DNA of 64,000 bases from Tetrapyrgos nigripes (Eukaryota; Basidiomycota; Agaricomycetes; Agaricales; Campanellaceae): positions 62,001 through 126,000 of the forward strand of contig JAACJM010000101.1 in assembly GCA_013368315.1 (NCBI GenBank). Direction: 5' to 3'. Every line of letters starts with the position of its first letter. Positions within the stretch are counted from its first letter, which is position 1. Both the position numbers and the translations under genes were made by a program. The notes below the pieces were generated by a model. That model was not told the origin of the DNA and did not search any database. It was given only the letters and a program-made list of their open reading frames with translations. Below, in pieces: positions 44,231 to 55,259 of the stretch.

Positions 44231-45602
44231 GATGAATACTGCAGGATTATGTCAGAACTGAGCCAAAGATGTTTAGGCAAGGTGACAGTAACACTAGGGA
44301 ATGAGTAGAATAATGCAAGGTCTGTATGATAAGACCAGACTAGAGTAGAGATACAGGATGAGTATCTTACTCTATATATACTACTTTACAAATAATGTCC
44401 GTGTTTCTAGAGGAATTAATTGAATAGATATCAGCACAATAAATTAAGGTCCTCTGATGATACACTTGCAATCTAAGGGGATCTGCAGACAACTATGGAG
44501 CGATAAATGACCTAACTCACAAGAAGTTGATCTCATTAGGGGAAAGTGGGTAGTGGCAATTGGAGAGATAAAGAAGGATCGAGAATCCTTCTAAGGGTTT
44601 TTGGAACAAGGAATGAGAGGTGTCAAGGTTGCTGATACACTTAAGTAACCACCCAAGTCACACAATCAGAGAACAGATACAAGACAATAGATTGAACAAG
44701 ATAGATATGAGTAGAGGAAAAGAGTAAGCTGACTAGGCTCTACACTGCGTAGTAGTAGTACAGAGCAGAGACAAAGTGAACGAACTAAAGGACTAGCTAG
44801 ACTGTGTGGAATTACCATTGATGAAGTGAGCTGTTACAACGTCTGAGTGCTACAGTATTGTATTGATGTCTGTAGTAACCTCCACTTTCCTGAAGTCATG
44901 TGCTACAAGTATGCCCAGAACTGTCTTCTATTCCATCCACTTCTGAGTCCCATCAATGACACATTCCAAACCTCAGGTCATTGGAATGTATCTGATATCA
45001 CTGAATATAAAAGGGGTGTGGGCCAACACTGCATGTGGTGGGAACAAGGCTGTCTCCATTTATCCAAGCATATTCTGTTTTGTGTGATTTCCAATGACGT
45101 ACAGGGTCACTCACTGTCTATGCTGAAAAATCAATGAGGTGCATAATCTTTGCAATAATGTGAAAAAATTCCTTTGCTTAAAGTTAATTAACAGCTCAGA
45201 CATTGACTATACAGAAAAACCTGAAAAAAATCTCAGAAAAAGTCTGTGAATGCACCCAACATCAACAAAATTTAACTTCTAGAGTTTACTTTGCACAGGA
45301 ATTAGGTTGGGAGAATGGGTTCAGCCACTGCAAATTAAATCAGACAAAACAGCACCTCTCCACTGGTATCTGACCCTGATCTCTGCAAGAAAAGAAGCAT
45401 TGATGGAAAGGATGGATTGAGATCCCTAACTAGAAAGATGAACCTAGTTCTGCTCCTGCTGATCTGCAAACTGGATATGAATATTTACACTGGTACAATT
45501 ATGTCAGAAGGTGGTAATTCAGGGCAGAAAACTAAAATCTATTCAGAGTAAAAGTACAGTATATATACTAAAATGTAAATCAAATAAAGATAAGAGAAAG
45601 CA
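44231..45602. other. Repeat-derived stretch, no supported gene
   Basis: On the minus strand 44340-44830 has LTR-like features (TATATATAG, about 44370-44380), but its borders are unclear. The rest contains only short frames without similarity to anything I recognise. Confidence 0.3.
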
Positions 45603-46870
45603 GAAATCAATGGGTATTTAGGAGTCTGAGGATACACATGTCATCACCCTCAGTTATGGGCCCTTTGCTTGCTTTAACTTTGTTCTCTTGTGCTTGCTGC
45701 TTACTCAAAACTCTTACATCACTTGCTTGACCTGATTGTTACCCTGTGACCCTTGACCAACCAACCAACCCAAACTGACTGTCTTGCAACTTGTGACCTA
45801 TGACCTGTGACCTCTGGACTGACTGACCAACTGTGACTTGTGACCCATGACTATGACTAAGGACAACTGAGACTTGTGCAAACTTATGGGTGAGAACTTT
45901 GCAGTTTGGGCTGCCCATGGGAAGGGGTTATTGGATATGTTGACTGGAGTAGATGTTGAGCCAATGACTGGGAGGGATGGCAAGCTGTGGAAGGCTTGGC
46001 ATGGCTGTCAGAACACTACCACTGACTTTCTCTTTGCTTGGCTTGATGATTCTGTGCTCAGTCATGCCAATGAATACCAGGAGGATCTGGCAGGATTGTG
46101 GGTGCATCTTCACTCTGTGTATGGTGACTCTGGGGTTGGTGGAGGAGTATGAGCTTGGCATTGTTTCAATGCTGTCAGGTTTACTGGATGGGATGTTCAG
46201 ATGTTGTCTTTGACAGGGAAGATCTGTGCAATTGCTGATGAGCTCAGATGAGTTCACAATGATCACCCTTCTGATGACCAGATTATTGCCACTATGCTTG
46301 GGGCCTGCAAAGGTTTTTTGGAATTCCGTTTGGTTATTGTGTCACTAGAGAGTTCAAAGGAGACTTTGACTGTTGTTGATGTGAGAGGTGAAGATTATCA
46401 ATGAGGACCAGGAGAGGTTGGGTGGGGGACTTGGTTCCATGGGTATACCTGGGGCTCAGGCTTTGGCTGCAACTACAGGTCTGAAGCCCATGTGCACTAA
46501 TCTGAAGTGTTGTCAAGTTGGTCACATCTTTGATAATTGTTTCCATGAGGGTGGAGGGAAGGAGGGTCAGTTTCCAGACTGGTACTTCAAGAATCATAGA
46601 AATGAGAATGGGGAGGGGGGTGCTGCTGCTAATATGACCAGGGTCTTTTCTCTTTGATGTGTATGTCTGTCTATTTGGTCTGGGGAGTGTTGAGATGGGG
46701 TATATGTTGTGTGATGAATGTGGATGTCTGATTTGTCTGGGGGAGTGATAATTTTTTTTTTGTGTTTCTCTTTCTTTCTTATTTGATAGTTGTCCTTGTC
46801 TGTGGGGGAGTGTTGAGAGTGATGACACATGTGTCCTCAGGAAATCAATGGGTATCTAGGAGTCTGAGGA
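45603..46870 (+). mobile_element. Gag-only Copia-type element with very short LTRs
   Basis: A direct repeat of about 33 bp (GAAATCAATGGGTAT, then TAGGAGTCTGAGGAT) lies at 45607 and 46838. The right copy is preceded by a purine run (GTGGGGGAG) and TGTTGAGAGTGATGACA; the left copy is followed by TGTCATCACCCTCA, the complement of that start, and then by TTATGGGCCC, the half-tRNA primer site. I read this as an LTR of roughly 80 bp, the left copy lacking its beginning and the right copy its end. Between them only gag is found. Confidence 0.55.
45874..46657 (+). pseudogene. Copia-type gag with zinc knuckle, frameshifted
   Basis: The first part (45874-46152) reads ENFAVWAAHGKGLLDMLTG and LWKAWHGCQNTTTDFLFAWL, like the Copia gag 'nf..W...l...l' region. 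After a frameshift, the second part (46388-46657) has KCCQVGHIFDNC, a zinc knuckle with altered spacing (C-x4-C-x4-H-x4-C if the first Cys of CTNLKC is used), then EGGGKEGQFPDWY, a phrase I recall from other agaricomycete Copia gags. Stops show that it is not functional in this copy. Confidence 0.6.
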
Positions 46871-48720
46871 TGCCCTTCTGGTTTGGTCTACATCAGGTAG
46901 AACAACCATTCTGCCTTTTAATTTTATCATAGTTTGGCCTACCTGAGAAATAGGATGGGATCAGTGAACTTGAAAAAGCGACTAACTTCAAAATACCTGT
47001 GTGAGCTACAAGTTTACTGTCAAGGTTGTGAAGAGAGACATCCCAATCTCAGTTGAGTTGATGCTGGTTGTGGCTTCTGTTAATACCAAGCCTGTAAGAG
47101 GTCACGTTTTTCACAGACAGCTAGGGCATTAGTTGTTTCCAATATAGGTGAGGTAAAAACTAGATTCAGCCAAGTACCAATACCAATTTAAGTGGGCTTC
47201 CATCTGCCAATCAGGCTGTCAAATGGGATGGAGAACAACAAAAAGAATAGAATTGTTGACAACATACCTATCCACTCAAGACAAACCTCACCAAAACAGT
47301 GATAAACACCTTCACAACGTTGTTTTGGCTTAGCAGAAGCAGTTATACTAATGAGTGTATCCTTGACTACTGTGCCAAATTCCAAAAAGTGAGAGGGTGC
47401 TTGGCTTTATGCTATGTCCATCTTGACAAGAGAAATATGCTTCTTGCTTTCTTATCCTAGCTCATAAATATCAGTATTTTTGAGGTTATACTGATGCACA
47501 GCACCAGAATGAGAAAGGAACTCACTCAACATGTCTATGATTGATGCACATGACTGAAATGCGAAAGCAGAAGGAATTCTTGATGGATTCCAAGAAGACA
47601 CAATGCCTTAGCACATGGTAATGTATAGAGAAACCAACAAGTAAGTTATTATTCATGTAGATGTGGAGTGATGCTCCTGATTTTGGACTAAATACAATGC
47701 TTTATACAGCCAATCTATCCTGACTATCCAAAGCTTACTTGTAGCCCCACGCAGCTTGAAGAGCCATTCTTGATGGACAAGAGTATGTGAAGGAGAGCCA
47801 TGCCAACTTAAATCTCAAATTTGGGCAATCTCAAAATTTCAGTCACACATTTCTTGTGGGTGTTATTGATAATCTCTGATCAGTATCATTTGTCGATGAT
47901 AAGAAAAAAAGACATCTACGTGAGCACTGAGGACTGTAAACTGAAAACACACCTACAAAGACATTGAAACAAATTCGGATGCCTAAAACAAAGAAAAAGA
48001 TGGAGGAAGTGGGAGTAGGAGGAGTCAGGGATGGTGCATGTCATTTGCATGTGTACATTGCATGGTGTAAATAGAATTTGCTGGCAGTAGGTGTGGCCAC
48101 CTGTTGCATTGGAACTAATATTTCTTTCTGTCAGGTCACACAGAAATGCACCAGGACAAAGCTAGAAACACAGCCTCACAGGTTTAACAGATGGATAAAC
48201 AGGACCATTTAAACATAGCCGCAAGCAGAAATCAAGTGTAATAAACTCAGCCTTGTTTCATTTGGCCTTGTAACCAATGCTGTTGTGCTGTTCTTTGTCA
48301 CTGGAAGAGCACTGGCCATTCCAATCTTCTGAGTATGGATTATGAGCTCCCAAGCTCACTTATGTGACACATAGCCTTTCTAATGCCACTGTGTGGGTTA
48401 GGAGTGCAGTGGGTCATAAAGGAGAGCTAGATCTTATCAATGGTTCCTGGGGGCCTGATGCAATAGGTCTGAATAACTAGTTATCTCCATAATCAATTAT
48501 GTAATTATTTAATTATTGAAATTATGTGGGTTTCTGGCTTACTTGTTGATTCGGGATGGGTCAGGACATATGAGAGAAGACTGCTGCACCACTTTCTTGT
48601 GCTGCAAAGGCTGCATTGAAGGAGAGTGAAGCAAAAGATTGTGACCTGGCACCCCAGCACTCTGCTATTTCCAAAAAAGGAAGCAGCATCAATTTTCACA
48701 GCTACTGTATATTATGATGT
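46871..48720. other. Long stretch without a supported gene
   Basis: I find neither recognisable coding sequence nor clear element ends on either strand. Confidence 0.4.
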
Positions 48721-48728
48721 GGAATGTG

Positions 48729-49380
48729 CTATGAGTGATTTGAAAAATATTGACTCATGGTGTTACTCATACTGACAAAAACTTCCCAGCTGTTGCTTGT
48801 GGTGATTTTAGGAGCTCCGAGCTGGTTATGTACCTTTTGTGCCAGCTTGTCAAACTCCTCCATTACCCAATGAAGGAAATTTTCATGGGGTCCCTCTTCC
48901 TCTGAGATCATGTCCCATAACTCCTGAATCAAGTCTGAAGGAACAGGAATGTGGCAATTGACCCCAGCATACACTTCTGTATTATGTAATACCTCTGATG
49001 GAATATGCCTGCTTGGCATATTCTTTTCAGACTGGGAACACACATGATGGTTGTTCCACCAGTCAATGAACTCATTTAACTCTGAGTGAACAAGTGGTGG
49101 AAAGATCCAGTAGAACAGATCCCTGTGTGAGTTATGTAAAGCCAAAGACTTATCACTGATGAATATGAAAATCTCACCTGTGGAAGACAACATTGGGATT
49201 GAAGATATGTTCTTCTTTCCCTCAAAGAATATGTGCTTTGATATTGATCCCCTTCTTCTCTTGTAGCCAACACCACTATGCTTCAATCACAGTGTTATGG
49301 GTGCTCTTGATGCTGACATGGAGGAAAGCACTCAGCATCAATTTGCAGTGCAAGAACTTCTCTATCAGATGGTTAGTCAA
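48729..49380 (-). pseudogene. Integrase core-like fragment (RNase H fold), degenerate
   Basis: Minus-strand readings give STHNTVIEA (related to 'SVHNTRIERLW', where the third catalytic Glu of this integrase type lies), then in another frame IFPPLVHSELNEFIDWWNNH, EKNMPSRHIPSEVLHN, EVYAGVNCHIPVPSDLI and APKITTSNSWEVFVSM. This order matches a basidiomycete 'integrase core domain' family. At least one frameshift and two stops break it, and the N-terminal half is missing. Confidence 0.6.
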
Positions 49381-49799
49381 ATAATCTGAGATTTACAAGT
49401 ACATTATTCTTACCTTAATGACATCTCAATAGCATGAATCCATCCAATCTCACTTCCCTTGTCTGTCACACATTGGAGGAGGATCACTGATTAAGGTAAT
49501 GAGATGCCTTGATCTCCTGGAGGGTCTTTTTCAGGACATCATCTGGAGGATCTACACAATTTGTTGAGTCTAGCCTAGAGATGCAATCAGTGAACATACA
49601 ATTTTTCACTCCATAGCCATTTTTTCCAGTTGAGTTGACCATTCTGTAGAGAAGATAGATGGAAGATGCTGCTTCAGAGATTTTGCAAATGTACATCAGC
49701 AAAACTCCACTTACCTTACTAGGCCTTTAACTGCCCCCAATGTCTGTAATGGACCAATAAGCCTAGTCACACCAATAAAGGCATTTTCTCCACACCCTA
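49381..49799. other. Stretch without a supported gene
   Basis: Only short frames; no recognisable protein. It lies between the integrase fragment and the AAGG-rich block. Confidence 0.3.
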
Positions 49800-50130
49800 T
49801 TAAGGGAACGGCTAAAATAATGAATGGCCTTTAGATACACTGAATGATTGTACATCTTTAGGTGCTTCACAATATTCAAGAGCTGCTTAAAGGCTGTAAA
49901 TGATTGAGAGCCTCTTCAAGGCTCTCAAGGATTATGTGCATCATAAATGTTCAAAGGGTTTGTGTCCATTGTAAAGGTTATAAAGGATCCCTTAGCTTGT
50001 CAAGGATCTGAAGCCTTTAGACACTTTCCAAGGTTCAAAATGATATTTGGCCTTTTAAAGGTTGACAAGGATTCTGCGCCTTGTCAAGGACTTGAAGGAT
50101 GTGTCACCTTGCCAACCTCGAATATAATTT
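49800..50130. repeat. AAGGTT/CCTTG-rich non-coding block
   Basis: Short motifs such as TCAAGG, AAAGGTT and CCTTGTCAAGG recur every 20-40 bp in both orientations. A block with the same motif vocabulary lies at 62690-63060. Such arrays are typical of subterminal regions of CACTA-type elements, but no TIR is visible here. Confidence 0.5.
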
Positions 50131-50830
50131 CAAGACTTGCCTAGTACAGGTATTATTTTTGAGCAATCTAAGATTGTATATGATGGACACTGTTGTCAAG
50201 CTTGAAGAGAGTTTTGTAGCCTGTCAAGGTGGAAGATGATTGTAGCTGTCCTATATGTCCACTATTATTTCCCCCCTTTCCAAAGTCATGCAGTATTATG
50301 AGCCTAGTATGAGCTGTCCATGGATATAGGCTTTGCTCATTCACATTCACGTAGATGTACACATATGGAATTGAAATATATATTACAACATACAACAGTA
50401 ATGACTATACAGTAGTTATTAATAAGAATATTGAAGACATGAGAGCAATGATGAAACATGGGGAGGAACAGAAACAGTAACAATGAAAGAACAGAGTTGC
50501 AACGATAACATTGAACAGCTATAGATGAAGTATATCAACAGGAGAATGACTCACCAAACAAATGAAAGCAGACCATCTGTAACATAAGGTATATTAATTA
50601 GAGAAAAGAAGCGAGATAGAAGCAAACATACTCACCAAAGCAGACCATCTATAATCTAAGGAACATTAAACTGTTAGAGAAGAGAAGCACAATAGACAAA
50701 AGGAGACTCATGCAAGCAATGAGCAAATTACCAGGATACCTAAAAATACATCAATACCAATCCCATTCAGAACACAGACACTACTCACAGGGACTTCAGG
50801 AGTGGGGGCTTTGCCTCGCTGAGGAAAGCA
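50131..50830. other. Stretch without a supported gene
   Basis: AT-rich. The phrase CTCACCAAA...GCAGACCATCT..AATCTAAGG occurs twice (about 50551 and 50634), a short tandem duplication. It contains the 3' flank of the DUF6698-like gene. Confidence 0.4.
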
Positions 50831-52109
50831 TCAGTAATAAGCATCACTATAGCACCTAGAAATACTTACCAGTTTATGACGAGGTCTCTTGGAAGGCTGG
50901 TAACCACCACCAGAGCAAGATGAAGATGATGCTGAGGAAGGCTGGTTACCACCACTAGAGGAAGACAAAGACAGCACTGATGAAGAAGTCCCAGTGTTCC
51001 CATCAGAAGGACTGGGGCCATCAGAAGTCATGTTGCCATCGGAAGGAGGAGGGCTAGAGCTGTCAGAAGATCCATCACCAGCAGCAGCAACTGCTCGCAC
51101 CTTCTCAGCGGCAGCAGCAGCCTCTGCTTTGGCCTTCTCAGCAGCAGCTTCTTCTTTGGCTACGAGCTTGTTGTGAGTTTGCCATTGGTTGAGGAAGGAG
51201 TCTTCATTGTCATCGTCTTCAAGTCCATCCGACTCGTTGGGACCTGGAAACATCCAACCAATTGCTCTGAAGCAAAGTTAGCAAAAGGAAGGTAGACGAT
51301 AACAGGTCACGCACTCATTCCAGTCCTCCAGCAACTCATCTTTGAACTGCTTGTTGCAGAGGTGATTGTCCTCAAACAAGGCATTGACGAGCTTGAAACC
51401 TGCACATTTATCCACAGCACCATTGTCAAGACGCCAGCTGTTTGCACCACTGAGGGCATGCCAAGTCTAAACAAGAAAGGGTGAGTAATCGCAATGATGA
51501 AAGAGATACAGAGCATACCATCAGGGTTGTGTAAGCAATTTGAGCCTTGCCAGCATTGTATACGTTGAAGTGTTCTTTGGGCTTGTCAGGTTGAAACTTT
51601 AACGTGTTTTTCTCGCTGAAAAAGAGGTGTACGTGGACCTGGGAAATATGATCAGTTGATGGCAGGCGTTGACCAAGCGATGTACCTTGTATAGGAGATG
51701 GCTGGTGAGGAGGTGAGTGCCACTATGACGCACACCCTTGGAAGCTCAACACCTGCATCCCAGTAGAAGAAGGATGGAAAGTGTCGATGGCTGATCTTGA
51801 TTGTGTATTCACGGACCTTGGCGCAAAATCTAGACATAAATCAGTACATATATGTGTGTCAATCAAGGGAATCACTTGTCAGGATCCTTGAGAAACACTT
51901 CCAGCTTGGTGGGTGGAACTAGGAGACGTGTGATCTGAGGGTGGTTCCAACCTCACTCTTCAGACTTGATCCCGTTGGGTTTGATGTTGGGGGTGAAGTA
52001 GGGGAGATTGAGGTATTCGAGGGCATAGTCAAGGATGGGACGTTTAAGCAAAAAGATGTCTTGCAAGATAACATTACTGACACTGGAGGCAAATCCCTGT
52101 AAATCATCT

Positions 52110-53135
52110 GCCATACAGAGGTATTACAGAGAGAAGAATTTTCCAGAGCAATGCTGTAAGACTGCTGTAAGATAAGTTGTATTACAGGGACATTTCAGAG
52201 GCCAAATCCATGTAGATCCGGTGCCCTACATAGGGATTACAGCAACCTTACACCAAGCCATTCAACAATTATTCTGCCTTGGATTACAGAAGTATTACAG
52301 AGAGAAGAAATTTTGGAAGCAATGCTGTAAGACTGCTGTAAGACAAGTTGGATTAGAGGAACATTTCAGAGTGACATGGTGTCACAGTAATACATTAGGT
52401 AATACAGCCAAGAAATACAGAAGTATTTCAGTGTGACAAAAAGTCACAGTATATCTTCCAGTAATTCAAGTCTGTATTACAAAGGATTTACATCATTCAA
52501 GTATACAGTAAATCTACAGTGATGGCAAATGTTTTACAGGAGACTTACTGTGACATTTCAGTCACAGTAATATTGGGGTAAGTCAGCCAGGATTACTGAG
52601 ACATTTCAACAAAAAGAAAATATATTTGGAAAATTAAATGTATTGATGGAAAATATATAATGTCACATTTAGGTGACAGTAAGAGGACTGGATGCTTGGA
52701 GACACTCTGCATGCACCCCCCCAGACACAACTTGCGCACACCACGGGGGATGCAACCTGCATGCACCATGGACGCAACTTGCATACACTCTGGACACAAC
52801 TTGCGTGCACTCCAGACACAACTTGTGTACACTCCAGATGCAACCTGCATGCACTCTGGACGCACTCTGGATGCAACCTACGCGCACTCTGGACGCAACC
52901 TACACACACTCTGGACGCAACCTGCGTGCACCATGGACACAACTTGCGTCCACTCTGGATGCAACCATACAACCTGCACGCACCATGGACACACTCTGGA
53001 CACAACTTGCATGCACTCTGGACGCAACCACACAACCTGCATGCACCATGGACACACTCTGGGTGCAACCTGTGTGCACTCTGGACGCAACCTGCACGCA
53101 CTCTGGACACAACTTGCACACACTCTGGACGCAAC
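52110..53135. mobile_element. Relative of the CACTG palindromic family with a 22-bp minisatellite
   Basis: The left part (52110-52680) is non-coding and full of TATTACAG and GTGAC-N5/6-GTCACAGTA motifs (for example about 52371, 52433 and 52550), and it contains TTACACCAAGCCA, also present at the start of the 58549 element. The right part is a minisatellite. No second arm and no CACTGGG terminus is visible, so it is a diverged or partial copy. Confidence 0.55.
52715..53133. repeat. 22-bp minisatellite
   Basis: About 19 diverged units of the form CTCTGGACGCAACCTGCATGCA, some of them shortened (for example CTCTGGACGCA and CACCATGGACACA variants). Because 22 is not a multiple of three, the frame rotates from unit to unit. 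All frames stay open on both strands, so the long ORFs over it are artefacts. Confidence 0.9.
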
Positions 53136-53490
53136 AGAGCAGAAATGCTCAATGTTGTTCTTGGGCTGGGCTCTGGACAGTGAATATATATGCATATACC
53201 TAGTCAGTATGGCCGTCTCAGGTGAAGAGGCGTGTCACTTACCCAGCTTTGCCTCGCTTGCCCTTCTTGTTCCTTAGGTGCTCAGTCAGACTGGGACCAG
53301 CTTGCCATTGTTCCTTCTCAGGCTCAGGCTTGGGCTCATTGGGCTCAGTGCGCTGAGACACGTCTCCACCTGTTTGTCCTTGAGGTGGCAGGTCAACGTG
53401 TGTGGTGGTCGTAGTTGACATGCCAAGACACGCACATTTATGTGCACTTGCCTTGGGGTTGGTAGTGGTACTCTTGTGTTTGGCCATGAT

Positions 53491-55259
53491 GAGAGATAAG
53501 TAGAGGAGGAGGAATGGAGGGAAAGGAGATGGTGGTGGTTGGATGGTGGTGGTTGTGGTTTAAGAGAGAAGACGAGATTTAAGTCGTGACAAAAGGATGA
53601 ATAAACACATGCTTTCCTGGGATACTGGGGCAGAAGGAAGGTGAGTATATGCGACTGGTAAACGATGCGTGTATCCAACATACATGTGCTAGTCAACTGT
53701 CCATCCCATCTTGTAGAGTTGGGATTTGGAGTGCTGTAATGAGTATTTCAGCCCAAAGAGTTTTAAGTGAACAGAGTCAAAAACCCTTCATCTCCAGACA
53801 TTAGCCTCTGTGGGAACCAAACCCACTACATCCCAACAATGTGATTCAGGAGCATGCCATTCAACCAAGAGGCTGTGGTTAATAAATTACAAAACAAAAC
53901 ATGAAAGTGACAAAAAAAGTAGTACACATACAGGAATGGCTCCTATCCCACCCATTCCATCCCCTAGAGCTGCCTGAGAGTTCATGCCAGCACCTGCACC
54001 TGCACATGCAATTGCTCCAGCCCAAGAGGGACCGGAGTTCACTGGACGCGACCACTTCCTCTCAGTAAGTCCACCATCATTGGTGCAGATGAGTATGACA
54101 ACGTAGAACCTTTGATGCGTGCAACAGTGCTGTTATACAGATAATTAACGTTAGTACAAGTTCTGTTAAGAAGACATTGAGATAGATAAATGAACCTTCA
54201 GGAGCTGAGGGTTCCGTTGACAATAGTAGAAATTGGCAACGAAAACAGAGATAGAGTCATCGCTGTGGTCCTGGAGCAAGTGACTGGAGGCCGACATTCA
54301 CGGTTGGCCTGATGGCCACTTACATAAGTGCACAGCCATCATAAAGACTGTCCTCCCCGTCATCTGGATTTACCAGTGCGTTTGAGACAACTTTGAGGCA
54401 CAAAGCATTTCAGTAACACTTTGGCAGGTCTACGCACCTTTTTGGTAAGTATATTTTCCCTCGATGTGACCAAGCATCAATTTTCCCAAGATTTTCCACC
54501 ACAAACTGCTCAGTATTTGATGATATTTAATTGACAGAGGTAGTGTATGGCATAGACACAGAGAAAAGCCTTCGCCGATGCATGGCTGACCTGTATACTG
54601 TACAAACCTGTACGACGGCTGTAAAAAATATGGTCCAATACAGGTTTACCTGTCCAGTACCCATACCCGTATTGGACCCTGCAGCAGCCTTGTCAGTACG
54701 GGACTGTATCTGTTGTACAGTACCAGTACAAACCATACAGTACTGGTACAGCACGGAGCCCTAATTTTCCATGGGTGCAAGGGCTTTCTTGAGCTCTCTG
54801 AGTGTGAATGCCTGATGGGTTTTTGTAGAGCTGCTCAAAGTTGCCCTTCAATTATGTTGGTCTGTTTCCCCTCACATTGCACACAGTAGTACATATATGT
54901 GGTGATGGGATTAGTTCGGCTTGCTTTCTCCCTTCTCTTCCACTTGATGATCTGTTTAGTATCACTTCCTACTTTACAGTATCTTCAAAAGTGTAAAATA
55001 ACACAGATTTTCTCAAATACATAGAGCATTACTGACAGAACTACAGATGAGATTGCATGACTTGAAAATCTACAAGTCCCTTTTTGGACAGCTGGTTGAG
55101 GAAGAACTGAAATTGCCAGGTCACCATCATGAGTTAAGTGGTCATCCCCTAGAGAGCTTCCAAATGGTCTGCCAAGCTCAGTCAATCTTGCAACGTATGA
55201 TTTGAAGCCTTCTTCAACAGCTTCCATCTTCTCCATGGTTCTATAATGGTCATCAGACC
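53491..55259. other. Stretch without a supported gene
   Basis: A region rich in GTAC motifs (TACTGTACAA, CAGTACTGGTACAGCACGG) at 54590-54764 ends in GGAGCCCTA, which resembles one hAT-type terminus (TAGGGCTCC inverted); the opposite terminus is not found. From about 55000 the sequence may contain the decayed start of the transposase that follows. Confidence 0.35.

Larger units (their letters stand above)
50831..53487 (-). pseudogene. DUF6698-like gene, split by a minisatellite-bearing element
   Basis: Readable minus-strand parts: an N-terminal exon 53487-53241 (MAKHKSTTTNPKASAH, ending QAGPSLTEHLRNKKGK), then from 52107 downward DLQGFASSVSNVILQDIFLL, KRPILDYALEYLNLPYFTPN, NPNGIKSEE-type residues, GWNHPQITRLLVPPTKLEVFL, FCAKVREYTIKISHRHFPSF, KNTLKFQPDKPKEHFNVYNA, KAQIAYTTLMTWHALSGANSW and NKQFKDELLEDWNE. 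A tail follows (50831-51253) with an Ala/Glu/Lys helix (KEEAAAEKAKAEAAAAAEK) and Ser/Gly-rich end. The middle matches DUF6698-type proteins of basidiomycetes, whose function is unknown. The stretch 52110-53200 between the first exon and the rest is repeat DNA, so the gene is interrupted or has a very large intron. Whether the N-terminal exon belongs to the same gene is an inference. Confidence 0.5.

Noticed and set aside
52715..53133. CRISPR-like array of short repeats
   Set aside because: Units are contiguous and diverged with no unique spacers, and the window is eukaryotic; it is a minisatellite.
52634..53277. Overlapping ORFs of 160-205 codons rich in Cys, His and Thr over the 22-bp repeat
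   Set aside because: The 22-bp unit rotates through all frames and is stop-poor, so the apparent zinc-finger-like Cys/His pattern is only the repeat read in turn.
54527..54764. GTAC-rich block with a possible hAT terminus (TAGGGCTCC inverted)
   Set aside because: Only one end is visible and no 8-bp duplication can be found, so I do not call an element.
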